A stretch of 64,000 nucleotides of DNA from Parasponia andersonii. Its lineage: Eukaryota > Streptophyta > Magnoliopsida > Rosales > Cannabaceae. The position numbers were made by a program, and so were the translations under genes. The stretch covers positions 912,907 to 976,906 of the forward strand of contig JXTB01000098.1 of NCBI GenBank assembly GCA_002914805.1. The letters run 5' to 3'. The notes under the pieces are model-generated. The model did not search any database. It was not told the DNA's origin and saw nothing but the letters and a program-made list of their open reading frames with translations. This document shows positions 1-11,568 of the stretch, piece by piece; the stretch's first letter is position 1, and each line of letters begins with the position of its first letter.

Positions 1-172
1 GTGGTGTATACGAACTGTGGGAGTGGTTCACGGGATGGAATTCCAAATGTTTTTATTTAAATGGACTGATTTTATAAAAACTAAAACTTTTGACACTTTT
101 CAAATAAATTAAGGAATTTCCCACCAAGTGAAATTCTCCTTTTGCCACTAGCCCGGGTTTTGGGTCGTGACA
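1..172 (+). repeat. LTR end fragment, chromodomain-Gypsy family (sense +)
   Basis: This is the reverse complement of the first ~170 bases of the LTRs at 5248 and 11569, ending in the same GGGTCGTGACA terminus. The remainder lies upstream of the window, so a solo LTR, a full element or a truncated piece cannot be told apart. It abuts Copia pol coding sequence at base 173, as expected for an insertion into a Copia element. Confidence 0.85.
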
Positions 173-895
173 TCCATGGCCCATTGAATGATGAGGTATT
201 TATACTAAACGCTATGGCTTTGTTAATGATACTAATCCTTCTCATGTTTGTATACTACGCAAGGTGTTATATGGTCTCAAGCAAGCACCTCGCGCTTGGT
301 ACCAAGAGTTGAGCAAATTTCTAATGAATGGATTCAAGAACTCAAATTCTGATGCCTCTCAATTTGTCTACTCATGTAGGAATATTACAGCATATTTCCT
401 TGTCTATGTTGATCACCTCATTGAGATTCTCAATGGCAGTGATAATAAATATTTGGAGAGCTTCTTACATAAGCTATCCAATAGATTTTCAGTTAAAGAT
501 TTGGGTTTCTTGAACTATTTGCTGGATGTAGAGGTTAGTCCACTTCACATGGTTTGTTTCTCTCGCATCATAAATACATTCGAGATATCCTTGATGAAAA
601 CAATATGCTCGGTGCAAAAAAGGTGCAAACTCTGTTATCTTTAACAATGGCACTTTTGCTACATGATAGTGCCTCATATATAGATGCAACACAATACAGA
701 AACGTCGTTGGTGCTCTTCAATATCTTTCTTGAAATAGTCCAAATATCTCATTTGTAGTAAACAAATTGTCTCATTTCATGCATAAACCTTCAGTCATAC
801 ATTGGGTAGCTGTCAAGCATCTCCTCCGGAAGCACCATCAATGGAAACATCTCCTCCGGAAGCACCTTCAATGGAAGCACCATCTTGCGAGGGCA
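173..895 (+). pseudogene. Ty1/copia pol fragment (RT to RNase H)
   Basis: The translation carries the Copia RT signature LYGLKQAPRAW at about 267-300, and further on YRNVVGALQYLS and FMHKPSVIHW, which mark the RT/RNase H junction of plant Copia pol. The YVDD catalytic motif reads YVDH (around 407-418), so a catalytic Asp is lost. There are frameshifts near 215 and 615 and a stop at 733-735. Gag, protease and integrase are absent on the left because an LTR of another family abuts the fragment. It is a dead, 5'-truncated copy. Confidence 0.88.
818..877 (+). repeat. 2 x 30-bp tandem duplication in the Copia fragment
   Basis: Two head-to-tail 30-bp units (818-847, 848-877) beginning CATCTCCTCCGGAAGCACC differ at two positions. 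The unit is a multiple of three, so the local reading frame is kept. Confidence 0.85.
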
Positions 896-1130
896 TGTTA
901 AGCAATCTCCAGAATTGAATACAAAAGCTCAATCCCACTATTCATTCTAAAGTCAATAGCCATGAATGTCAAGATTTTATTCTCTCATTTAAATCATGAT
1001 TTGTCAACTTTTGTTATGTGACAAATTTATTTCTATTGTAATTAGGCTAGCATTTATTTTAAAGATTCATTCTCTTGTATATATATTGAACGATCAATAC
1101 AAAGGAATGTGTGCTTTTCCATTTCACCAA
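896..1130 (+). repeat. Candidate Copia 3' LTR remnant
   Basis: A TG start (TGTTAAGC) follows the end of pol and a short purine-rich stretch (GCGAGGG), as a polypurine tract would precede a 3' LTR. The segment has a TATA-like run (TGTATATATATTGAAC) near 1076 and a CA near 1129. No second LTR is present for comparison, so the boundaries are inferred. Confidence 0.35.
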
Positions 1131-2864
1131 ATAATAATATTCTTATAATTATTAGCGGTCGAATTCAAGTCTAGGATTCCGATCCATAACGATCATTATT
1201 TATCATCAAAATTGTTAGATGACTATGAAAAAAAAGCCATTAACACCGAAAATGATAAATAATTGGTCTTATTTTACTCTAAAGAGAAAAGAGGAAATCA
1301 TGCCATACACAGTCTTTTCTGAAAAAAATAATCGAAAAATAGAGTGTGGATTAGTTTTTCTTTTTTTCTCCCCAATTTCGGTACTGGAATTTTTAATTTT
1401 TTTATTAAAATGCCATTTTTTAAAGTGGTTATTATTTATTAGTATTTGAAATTAGTTATTGGTTACTAGTTACTAGATATTAGTTATAATTTTATTTTTT
1501 TGTTCTTTTTTTTCTCTTCTTTGTACTTTTTATTATTTTTCCAATTTCTATTACTAGTTAAAAATTTTTGGCTAAATATAATAATGGTCACTGATTGTAC
1601 TCATTATATCATTTTGTCCTCTGGATTTTTAACTTATATAATAATGGCGCCTTTATCACAAACTGTTAGTTTTTTAAACGAAAATAGTCATACGAGTCAA
1701 AATCTTATTTTTAGCTATGGTTATTAAACTATGCACTTTGTATTAGGACTATGCCCAAAAGGTATTTATTATCTGTGAATAATTATTGAATGTTTTAGAT
1801 ATATTTTATAAAGTGATATTTTATGCATAATATTTGTGATGTTGTTTTGATCTATGATCTATTTATTAGAGAAATATTTTAATTAAGTTATTTATTAAAG
1901 TTAAGACATATTTTTCTGATTAAATCAAATAAGATTGTTTACAAAGTTGGACATTTCTCTTGAATCGTATTGTAAGACTTTGTGCATCTATAGTGTGTTT
2001 TAATCTATATTGCTATGAACATATATAAAAAGTCTTAGTATTTAAATATTGAATAAAGATCATGTGAAATATGTTCTTGTAATAAATGTCAGTGATAAGA
2101 ACATATTTTCACAAACTTGATAATTAATACATATATTTCTTAATCATGAAATAAATGATGAACCCGTATTCATAACTTGTATTATTTAAGATGTTAAAAG
2201 GTATGGATCAAGAAATTGACGATCTGGATCCTAACATTTTAGTAATATATATTATTATATATATTGGGATCATAAGTTTATAGATATAAAATCCATAACT
2301 CTATTATATAGAAAAATGAATACCATTTTAAGGAGCAATAGGAGCTTAGATTATTTAAACATTGGCTAAGTAATTAATAGATTTGATAATTTTAATAATC
2401 AATGATTTTCTGTAAGTATGATCATCTATCAAATATAGTCTTGTATCAAGGAATTAAAAGATATAATTAGATAGACAAAATGATAATTTTATCTAGTTTC
2501 TATTATCAATATTTATGTGAGGATAAACATGTAAATGTTAATCATCTAATGGATATAATTTTAATTATTAAGTATCTTGTAATATTTATTTAATTCAAAA
2601 ATACAATTTAGACCTTTAGTGGAATAAATCCATAATTAGTAGTGCAAGTTCACTTGTATTAAGAATTAATTAGAACTGAGTCTTTATCTACTGGAGCTTG
2701 AATAAAATAGATTCATTTGGGTCTCAACCTATATCAATATCTTGAGTTACATCAGATAAACTAAATTAGGTTCAAATAGTTTTTTGCATAATTATACAAA
2801 AGAGGAAACATGCTTAATTGAAGTGGTGGGCCACTTGGGCCCAACCACAGTGCTCAAATGAGCA
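1131..2864. other. Gene-free AT-rich interval
   Basis: It has long A/T runs and only short open frames rich in F, L and I. No conserved domain or TE terminus was recognised. The 2780-2950 part, with a TATAAAAGG-like motif and GGCCCA-rich blocks, resembles the U3/R part of an old LTR, but no partner is visible. Confidence 0.5.
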
Positions 2865-2908
2865 GTGAAATTTGGCCAGCCCATTCCCTAGGGCTGGCTA
2901 AATTTCAC
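2865..2908. repeat. 18-bp inverted repeat (hairpin) with 8-bp loop
   Basis: The arms GTGAAATTTGGCCAGCCC (2865-2882) and GGGCTGGCTAAATTTCAC (2891-2908) pair at 17 of 18 positions. A TATAAAAGG motif lies about 20 bp downstream. Confidence 0.85.
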
Positions 2909-2967
2909 CCTAAGGAGAAGCTTATAAAAGGTTTTTCTTACCTAGAAGTGGTAATTTATATCAGTAA

Positions 2968-3065
2968 GTCGTATTCATATCATATGAATATTTATGTATA
3001 ATAACATATGCCTCAGGTCGTATTCATATCATATCAATATTTATGTATAATAACATATGCCTCAG
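2968..3065. repeat. 2 x 49-bp tandem duplication
   Basis: Units 2968-3016 and 3017-3065 start GTCGTATTCATATCATAT and end GCCTCAG. They differ by one base, which suggests a recent duplication. Confidence 0.92.
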
Positions 3066-3505
3066 CTCAAGTCCAACTTGTTTAATAATTGTATTAAAAA
3101 TTTTAACACGAACCTGACCTGTTTATAAATAGGTTAACTTGACACGCCTTGTGTAACCCATTTATTCAAATGGGTCATATTCAGGTCAAATCAATCTGAT
3201 ATAATCCGTTAACCCGTTTAATTCAAATTAGTTAAAATATACCTTTTTAACATATTTGATATAAATTCGTATATATTTTATGATCATAATATACTAATAT
3301 TTACGAAAATTAATTAAAACTACATAAATCTTAACATATGTGTATAATAAAGTTTTATAAATACACTAATATTTTACATGGGTCGAGTTCACCTAATATA
3401 TAGACTTACCATTATGGTACATACTAATAACATATTCAATAATAGAATTATGAAAATAATATATTCAACAATATACCATCTAATATTTCAGTATACCTTA
3501 GCTGC
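3066..3505. other. AT-rich interval with degenerate GGGTTAACC-type repeats
   Basis: There is no coding potential. Short inverted motifs such as CCCATTTATTCAAATGGG and CGTTAACCCG resemble dispersed plant repeats, but no termini were found. The last part is the likely promoter region of the WUN1-like gene. Confidence 0.4.
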
Positions 3506-3513
3506 TATAAAAA
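3506..3513 (+). promoter_or_regulatory. TATA box of WUN1-like gene 1
   Basis: TATAAAAA lies about 150 bases upstream of the first conserved codons of the downstream reading frame. A start site about 30 bases further on would leave a short leader. Confidence 0.5.
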
Positions 3514-3654
3514 CCCGACATGCATGATTCCCAACTGTCAAAGCTAATTGCAGACAACGACCAAATCTCTCCCTTACAATATAAATTGAGTCTCTCGCCG
3601 CCCCTTAATTTGAAAGTGACATATATAGGTAGCTAGTTAGCTAAGTTCTTTTAA

Positions 3655-4110
3655 GTCGAAGAAAAACTGGCGAACACACAAGCAACTGCCAGTAACCAAG
3701 AGGAACGCAACAAAAGAGTGGTGGCTGCTCTCTATGAAGCCTTTAACTCCAAAAACGACGTCATAATATTCGATCCCAACCTCTTCGCCCGTTACTTCGA
3801 GTGGTGGTTCCACGGCCCACCATCTCACCAGCATTCGAAGCGGTTGCTCACCGGCTCGTCCCCAAACGACTTGTCGTTTCTGTTCGTTCCCTTCTCTGTC
3901 GTGGCTTTCGAGTCTACGGTCATCGCCGAAGGCTGCGACCGAGACCGCACGGTCTCTTGGGTTCACGCTCGGACCCTCGGCGCGGATGGGAAAATTACCC
4001 ATGTTAGGGAGTACTACAACACTTCCGTCACTGTCACCCGCCTTGGAAGCGCTGACGTGGCGTCACAGTCAACTTATAAGTGCCAGAGTGTTTGGCAAAG
4101 CAAGCTGTGA
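3655..4110 (+). CDS. WUN1/SAG20-like NTF2-fold protein, start codon unresolved
   Basis: The frame is open from just after a TAA (3652-3654) to a TGA (4108-4110), about 151 codons. It carries the hallmark residues of the plant wound-induced protein 1 / senescence-associated SAG20 family: EERNKRVVAALYEAFN, EWWFHGPP, RLLTGSS, the strand VIAEG, the REYYNT segment, and a C-terminal WQSKL. The family has a single SnoaL/NTF2-like cone fold; its molecular role is poorly defined and linked to wounding, stress and senescence. The frame has no ATG at all. The first codons (VEEKLANTQ) look like a normal N-terminus in which the expected Met codon reads GTC. It is either a start-loss pseudogene, uses a non-AUG start, or has an unseen upstream exon. 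A TATA box and the intact remainder argue for a recent or incomplete loss. It is a diverged paralogue of the gene at 27.1-27.6 kb. Confidence 0.75.
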   Translation, partial: VEEKLANTQATASNQEERNKRVVAALYEAFNSKNDVIIFDPNLFARYFEWWFHGPPSHQHSKRLLTGSSPNDLSFLFVPFSVVAFESTVIAEGCDRDRTVSWVHARTLGADGKITHVREYYNTSVTVTRLGSADVASQSTYKCQSVWQSKL

Positions 4111-4376
4111 TGTATCAGTGCCTGGTTTGGTTTTGGCACTGTAGTCTATAGAACAGTATACTACTCGTATTATTTAATTGATCACTTTTTAATAATTTGA
4201 TTAATAGATAAATGTAAAACATATATATATTTGATAATAATGTGCATAAAAATATATTATTAATGTTATTTTTCTTTTTTATTTTAAATATAAAAAAATA
4301 TGCGTAATAAATTTTAATTAGTACTAAATTAGTATCAATAATAATATATATGTATAAGTATATATATATATATATA

Positions 4377-4618
4377 GGGCACTAATCTAGTAGGTATTTT
4401 TTTTTTTTACTTATGTATAGGTATCAATTTAGTCAATTAAAATTTAACATACATATTTTTTTATTGTAAAAGGTAAGAGAGAAAAATAGCATTAATGATA
4501 CACGTCTTTTCATGCACTTCATTATAGCTATTGGATTACTATTAGATGGTGATCCAACGGCTAAAAAAAAATATCTACCCATAGGTAAAAAAAAAAAAAT
4601 ACCTATTGGATTGGCAAC
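4377..4618. mobile_element. (TA)n-associated MITE, copy 1
   Basis: The ~240-bp element has imperfect terminal inverted repeats (left GGGCACTAATCTAGTAGGT; right ends ACCTATTGGATTGGCAAC) and is flanked on both sides by (TA)n. It has no coding capacity. Three more copies occur at 25453, 56096 and 56392. An internal imperfect palindrome is centred near 4545. Confidence 0.82.
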
Positions 4619-5242
4619 TATATATATATATATGTTTATGTCCACCAGAAATGCATGTAAGTGTTACCGTGATATATATTATAATAGTTTCGTGTCCCGA
4701 AAACATGTGGTGTTATCCTTTCAAAGAAAAATAAACTGTTGTGTTATATATGTCTCGTCTGCATGGTTTAGTGGTTTGTGACCAGTCGAAAGCCGAGGTC
4801 TATATATATAAAGAAGAAGACGTGAAGAATGGTATCTATTTATTAGTATTTTCACGGAGGCTTCCAACTCAACTAACGCGAACATTCGCTGAGAATCTTT
4901 CACATGAGCCTCGTCTCATAGAGCAATAGAATGCACCACCCTAATTCCACCGAATATTATTACTAATAAATATTGTGTGTGAGATGCGGTTCTAAGCACT
5001 CTCCATGATCGCGCGTTAGGCTAGCACGATCTTACACGGACCAATCTTTACCATTAGATAGTAGCTGGTTTAGAGTACTTTAATACAGTTTGTATTGTTT
5101 CTGTAATAATTTGAAAGCTCTTTAATTGTGTACTTTGTTATTTGAAGCACATTTATTTTGATCATTAGTTTCAACATATATATGTGCCTATATGTATATA
5201 TATACATATAACACTTGAATTATATAGCTCACATAATATAGA
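4619..5242. other. Intergenic AT-rich sequence
   Basis: It holds a (TA)n tract directly after the MITE and short TATATA runs near 5180-5210. Nothing further was recognised before the AATAT target duplication at 5243-5247. Confidence 0.5.
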
Positions 5243-5247
5243 AATAT

Positions 5248-7447
5248 TGTCACGACCCAAAATTCGGGTTAGTTGCAGAAAGAGAATTTCACAAAGATAG
5301 AAAATTCATTGATTTATTTGAAAAGTGTGGAAAAAATTTTAGTTTAATAAACAGTCCATTTAAATAAAATAATCAGAATTTCATCCCATGAACTACTCCC
5401 GCAGTTCGTATTCACCATTAAATATAGACTGAATAATAATTAAAAATTATGAAGTCAAATATAAGTCTAAGCATCACCATCATCCACAACAAAAGTCAAA
5501 TACTAGTATGGCATACATAAGTTCGCAGACAAATAGAAAGCAGTAATCTTAGTTCAATGCTAATACAAAACCCAAATAGTCCAAATACTACGATAATAAA
5601 CTCCTAACAATACCAAGAGACGAACTGCAATCCAGATGATCTCTTACTCCTCTTGATCACCAAGATCGCACTGTACACTACCTAGAGGGTGAGCATAAAA
5701 TGCCCAGTAGAAAAAATAATTACCCGGTCGAAAATATTTTTGTGATGGAGAATTCCTGCATAGTTAGTTTAATCCAAAACATACATATATATATATATAT
5801 ATATATAATCTAAACCGGAAATCCATATATATATATATATATAAAGCAGTATAATCAAAACCATTCAATTCATATGCACATGACACAAATCAACCCATAC
5901 CCATGAGCTCTCATCCTCTTATCTGTGGAAACCCAAGATGATGGTACTAAGTGTACCTAACAGCTTGCCTGATACCTAAACCCATACCCGGAGCGGACAC
6001 CCATGTGTCGCCTACCAAATCTAGAGGGGCAACCAAATTGCCTACGCCTGTCAAATGGGGAGGTAATCAGAAGTAATGAAACCCTGTGCGAGTTTACAGA
6101 CTCTTATCGACGGTGGGGCACGCAGCGCCATACTGTAAACCCATGATGTTAACACAGTGCTCATGTATGATCCTATGACACGTGTAATACAGAATTGAAG
6201 TGTGAAAATAATCGTGCTCTGGTTTTTCGGTAGAATTAGTACACTAAGTTTTTTATAGAAAAACGGGCAGCATAACGGCCCTATTTTTAATATACCCAAA
6301 ATAACCTGTACTCAGAAAATTTCCAGAGCAATACAGTATATATTTTATACAACCAATTCCCATCACAGATATTTAAATAGTCTAGAAATCACATTTGTTC
6401 TCCTATGTTGCTGAAAGTAAGTTTGACTCGAAAAGGATATAAAACATAGGTAATTAAATCCCTACTTTGCTCGAATAGCAATACCATGCTATTGAATCCT
6501 CAAGGTATCGTTGACGATTACCCGGAGGGTCAGGAACCAATTCTAAGCCCTCGATCGTCCCCTTGCGAAAAATCAACATCTCACCAGAGCTTCAATTCCA
6601 CAAATGGACCGCTTCACTGAATTCCTAGCACCCAAAATAGCTAGGTTAGACATATAACTTGTCCAATTCAGGTCCAGATCCACACCGGGCCAGTGGCACC
6701 AAAACGAGGCAAATCTCAACCGTCCGATCTCGATTTTCATGCCAATCACCAAACAACACAATATATATATATATATATATATATCAAATTTCTCCATTTT
6801 CTTAATACATTCCAAAAATAAGGTCAAAAACACAATCTAACGGCCGGATCACAAACAACAACCATAAATTCAAAATATCCAAAAATGACAACTTTCAATC
6901 TAGGAAAAATGGGGTTAAGATATATATACCATGATGATCCTTGCAACGAGACGAATCCAACAGGACCGGTTAGGGGTCGAATGGTGGCCAGAATCGTCGC
7001 CGGCGGCCAAAAATCCGATTCAACCTCTTGGAGATTTTTCGGTGTTACAGGCGACGACGGTGACTGGGAACGGACGGCGCGACTTCGGCGATGCACGGGG
7101 AAGCTCCACCGGTCGGTTACGCGGGCAAATGACGGCGGCGCCTCCTGCGGCAGTCTAGCGTCGACGGTGGAGAGAGACCCAATAGAGAGAAAGAGATTGG
7201 GGGGTAGAGAGAGGAGAGAGAAAGAGAAATGAGTGAATATGCCACGTGGTCTGTTTTGAATAGGGCTGTGCAATTTTTCAAAAATTACACATAAGTCCCC
7301 AAATTTTAAATCTCTATCAATCTAGTCCCCCCAAAAATTACAATTTAGTCCTTCTGCACAAAACTTTTGCAAATTAATCCCCCCAATATTATATCCAGAA
7401 AATTGGTAAAATGTCCAAATTACCCTCGAAAATTCCGGGTTTTTACA
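5248..7447 (-). repeat. 3' LTR of the chromodomain Gypsy element
   Basis: The 2,200-bp LTR runs in + coordinates from TGTCACGACCC to CGGGTTTTTACA. It contains (TA)n tracts near 5788-5842 and 6763-6784 and a GC-rich, purine-rich block (about 6960-7230) with an open sense frame also present in the other LTR. It pairs with 11569-13717. Confidence 0.93.
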
Positions 7448-7460
7448 TTCTCTCCTCCTT
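7448..7460 (-). promoter_or_regulatory. Polypurine tract
   Basis: In sense it reads AAGGAGGAGAGAA directly before the LTR start TGTAAAAACC. It is the expected primer for plus-strand DNA synthesis. Confidence 0.85.
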
Positions 7461-7505
7461 ATAAGAATTTCATCCCAAAATTCAAAATACAAGTCAAGGT
7501 TTACA

Positions 7506-8910
7506 TTACAATATAACTTCTAACTGAAAGTTAAACAAATTAAGGTACTTCTCGTACATCTCCGTCTCGAGTTCCCAAGTAGTCTCGTCTTCCTTGTGAT
7601 GTTCCCAAAGCACCTTGACAAGTGGAATCTCTCTGTTATGAAGTACCTTCAACTCCCTAGATAACAAACGAACATGCTGCTCTTCATAGGACACATCTTC
7701 TTAGATCAGTACATGCACGTACTGAACAACATGAGATGGGTCCGGCGTGTATTTCTTTAACATCGACACGTGAAACACATTATGCATGTGACTCAACTGT
7801 GCAGGTAGATTCAAGCGATACGCCACTGGTCCAATTCTGTCAGTGATCTCAAATGGACCAATATATCCTGGAGCAAGCTTACTCTTAACTCCAAATCCCG
7901 TAACACCTCACCTTGGAGTCACTTTCAAGAATACGGAATCACCGGTATCGAACTCTACATCACGCCTCTTTGAGTCAGCATAACTCTTCTGACGACTCTG
8001 AATCTCCTTGAGTCTCTCTTGGATACCCTTGATCTTCTCAGTAGTCTCCTCAATTAACTCAAGTCCAAGAGTAACATGCTCTTCGGGTTCTACTCAACAC
8101 AAAGGCAATCTACACGGCCTCTCATATAACACTTCATATGGAGCCATACCCACACGGGCCTGGTAACAGTTATTATAAGCAAATTCCACCAAAGGAAGAT
8201 GATCATTCCAGTTCCCACAAAAGTCCAGCATGCAACAACGTAGCATGTCCTCAAGAATCTGAATGGTCCTTTCAGACTGACCGTCTATCTCAGGATGGTA
8301 AGCTGTTCTGATATCCAACTACATATCCCACGCTTTTTGCAAGGCTCTTTAAAACTTAGAAGTGAACCTTCGATCTCTGTCGGAGACTATGTTTAAAGGC
8401 ACACTATGCAAACGTATGATGTTCTCCACATATAGTTTACTGAGCTTAGTAAGTGAATAGTCCATCTGAATCGGTATAAAGTGAGCACTCTTCATCAACC
8501 GATCGACTATCACCTTAACTGCATTGTTCTTTCTCAAGGTCTTCGGCAAACTAGTCACAAAGTCCATTGTGATCTTGTTCCACTTCCACTCCGGAATTGG
8601 TAACGGCTGAAGTAATCCAACTGGCCTTTGCTATTCAGTCTTGACTCACTGACAAGTCAAATACTTAGCCACAAAGGTAGCTACATTCTTCTTCATCCCT
8701 TTCCACCAATATTGCCGCTTCAAGTCCCGGTACATCTTGGTACTACCTGGATATACAACGAACCTTGATTTGTGAGCCTCTGTTAGAATGATTTCTCAAA
8801 GATTAGGGTCATCAGCTACAACCAACTTCCCACTAAAAAGCAAAAACCTTCTCTGTTGGTGCTCTAACCATCTAACTATTCACTATTCCGAAGCCGGTTC
8901 CAAATTGTCC
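7506..8910 (-). pseudogene. Gypsy integrase with C-terminal chromodomain (broken)
   Basis: Reading leftward: a zinc-binding remnant (WWKGMKKNVATFVAKYLTCQ, about 8655-8715), integrase core pieces MDFVTSLPKTLRKN and IVSDRDRRFTSKF (8349-8567), the second core part [14 protein letters not shown] with [11 protein letters not shown] (8094-8318), and a chromodomain-type tail PLVKVLWEHHKEDETTWELE (7506-7694). Asp and Glu positions of the core can be seen, but in-frame stops and shifts separate the pieces. The chromodomain is what assigns the element to the chromoviruses, where it targets integration to marked chromatin. Confidence 0.88.
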
Positions 8911-9165
8911 TCAATTCTCTTTCTTGCCACTGACTCTGCTGGATAGTCTGGAGAAGAGATGGTGACTCAAGCAAGCAACCCCTTCATTCTCAAGGTAGTA
9001 CAAGTTGTAGTCACCAATCGCAACTGAGTTCTTCTAGTCTTCAAACACTAGTGTAGCCAGTGCGCTACGAGGCTTCCTACTCATTGCAACGGCTACAAAG
9101 TTGGCTTTGCCAGGATGATACTGTAGGTCGAAGTCATAATCCTCAATATACTCAACCCATCTTCG

Positions 9166-10260
9166 TTATCTCAAGTTCAAATCCTTCTGGGTAAAGAGAT
9201 ACTTCAAACTCTTATGATCAGAGAATATGTCGAACTTCACACTATACAAGTAATATCGCCAAATCTTCAAGGCAAAGATCACTGCTGCAAGTTCCAAATC
9301 ATGGGTGGGATAGTTCCTTTCATGTGGCTTCAACTGACGAGAAGCATAAGCCATAACTTGACTATTCTGTATTAAGACACATTCCAAACCCATCTTTGAA
9401 GCATCGGTATACACCACATAAGGCTCGCTACTGTTAGGAATAGTAAGAACCGGTGCGATGGTTAAACTCTACTTCAACCTGATAAAAGCTTCTTCACTTT
9501 CGTAATCCCAACCAAACTTGACGTCCTTCCTGGTCAACTTCATCAAAGGTAAAGCAATTCTGGAGAAATCTTACACAAAACAGTAGTAGTAGCCTGCTAA
9601 AATGAGGAAACTACGTACCTCCATCACATTTCTCGATCTTTCCCACTCCAAGACAACTTCGATCTTAGCAGGATCGACTGAAATACCTCCATGAGAAACC
9701 ACATGGCCTGATAACTTCACTTCTAACATCCAAAAGTCACGCTTCGATTTTTTGGCATACAACTAATGATCTCTCAAGGTTTTAAGTACTATCCCCAGAT
9801 ATTTGGTATGCTCTTCTCGAGTCTTGGAATACACTAGGATGTCATCGATGAACATAACCACAAAATGATCCAAAAATGGCCTGAAGATCCAATTCATGAG
9901 ATCCATAAAAGCTGTACGTGCATTCGTCAAACCAAACGGTATCACCAGAAACTCAAAGTGACCATATCGGGTTCTGAATGTTGTCTTCGGTATATCATCC
10001 TCTCTTATCTTCAACTGACGATAACCGGATCTCAAATCGATCTTAGAAAAGAATCTTAAGCCATCGAGTTGATCAAAAAACTCATCCATCCTTGGCAAAA
10101 GATACTTATTCTTCACTGTCAACTAGTTCAACTTTCTGAAATCCACACAAAGTCTCAACGAACTATTAGCTTTATTCACAAACAAAACAGGAGCACTCCA
10201 AGGAGAAGTGCTACTGCGAATAAAGCCCTTGGAAAGCAGATCGTCCAACTATTCTCTTAA
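9166..10260 (-). pseudogene. Gypsy reverse transcriptase and RNase H (broken)
   Basis: RT is well preserved at 9763-10122: [18 protein letters not shown], the FGLTNA motif, and [10 protein letters not shown], with the catalytic Asp pair coded at about 9841-9849. It continues after a stop at 9571-9762. RNase H at 9166-9417 shows [14 protein letters not shown], the [14 protein letters not shown] helix and [12 protein letters not shown] stop after the RT core and frameshifts near 9420-9570 disrupt the polyprotein. Confidence 0.92.
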
Positions 10261-10599
10261 TTCTTCCATCTCAGTAGGTGCCATGCGATAGGCTGGAATA
10301 GAAACTGGCTGAGCTCTAGGAACTAGTTTAATACAGAACTTGATCTCCCTATTAGGTGATAACCCCGGTAAGTCTTCAGGAAACATCTCCGAATACTCAC
10401 ACACTACCAGAATTCATAGGTCTTGATTGTTTGTCCTCACCTCGCCATCCATGGCAAACAAGTTCCCATAACACTCAAGTTTCTTTCTTCTACCCAAGCA
10501 CACTTTCAAAATAGGACTAGGTTTCAAAGGACTCATTCTAGCCTGAATGTCCATCACTAGGAAAAAGAGTCACCTGCTTCGCACGACAGTCCACAATGG

Positions 10600-10957
10600 C
10601 TCGATACTTCGACAACCAATCCATACTGAGTATCACGTCATATTATCCCATCGGCAACATAATTAAATCAGCAAGAAGCTTCTTATTACCAACCATAACC
10701 TGACAGGACTTGCACACACTAGACACATCGGCCACTCCTTCCAAAGGTATACCCAATGTCAATACATAATCCAAATCAGAAAATTCTAACCCCAACAGTT
10801 GAGCAAACAATAAGGATATGAATGAATAGGATACACCAGTATCAAACAAAACATGTGCCCAAGAGTGTGAAAGAATGATCATACCATCAACAACACTTCG
10901 GCCGGTACGATCCTGAGTGTCGTCTGTCCCAGTAAAAGCATAGGCTTGGCCAGTCAT
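10600..10957 (-). pseudogene. Gypsy aspartic protease region
   Basis: The segment VLFDTGVSYSFIS carries the DTG catalytic triad of retropepsins, followed by a typical hydrophobic flap region. It sits between the gag remnant and RT as expected. The junctions to both neighbours are out of frame. Confidence 0.82.
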
Positions 10958-11435
10958 CTTTCCTTTCCCTTTGTTACCTCTTCCCTAGCCAGGATGGCTG
11001 TTGCTGGATCCTGGACCACTACTGTCAAAACCACGTCCACCCTGACTCCCTGAGGCCTGAGGAGTCGGAAAACTCTGAGTAAAACCCTGAGGGCGGTACT
11101 GGTGCTGATAAGGCTGAGGGGAAGTAAAAGCCTACAAAGCACCCTATGACTGTTGCGAATTTACTTGAGTGTTCTAATAAGAAACAGAACCTGACTGGTA
11201 ACCAAGCAATTGCTGTAAGAGCTTCTGGTCTACCATCAAACTGCCCTGGCTGGAGACGCATGAACCGTTGGAGATGATCAGCCTGATCCAACTGACATTC
11301 CCTTGGAGTTAGAGGCTGATAATCTGGATTGCTCATCTGGATGAATGCCTGCTATATTGCCTCGATCAGAGGAGTGAAATCTAGACGAGGAGGTTCGACA
11401 TCCGGCTGGTGCCTCAGAACTCTTCTAGGAGGCAT
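10958..11435 (-). pseudogene. Gypsy gag, internally deleted
   Basis: A credible gag start (ATG complementary to 11433-11435; MPPRRVLRHQPDVEPPRLDF) is followed by a stop. The frame resumes at 11336 with QADHLQRFMRLQPGQFDG and then breaks. Chromovirus gag normally has a long capsid core and a CCHC knuckle. Only about 480 bases separate start and protease, so most of the capsid and probably the knuckle are deleted. Confidence 0.78.
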
Positions 11436-11549
11436 CCTTACAAGTTTGAAATAATATGCCAAACTGTTAGTGAGATAATGATACATGCTTGTCATAAAAA
11501 TAACTTCAATCTAGTTTAATGGTGATACATCCGAGCTGTTAAACTCAAA

Positions 11550-11561
11550 GCTCTGATACCA
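11550..11561 (-). promoter_or_regulatory. Primer-binding site (initiator Met tRNA type)
   Basis: In sense this reads TGGTATCAGAGC, the usual plant initiator-Met-tRNA complement. It lies 7 bases after the 5' LTR end. Confidence 0.93.
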
Positions 11562-11568
11562 CAATTTC

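Noticed and set aside
3637..4007. Frames antisense or shifted to WUN1-like gene 1, including a 121-codon minus frame with an ATG
   Set aside because: They lack any family signature, while the plus frame matches WUN1 throughout; they arise from GC-rich codons.
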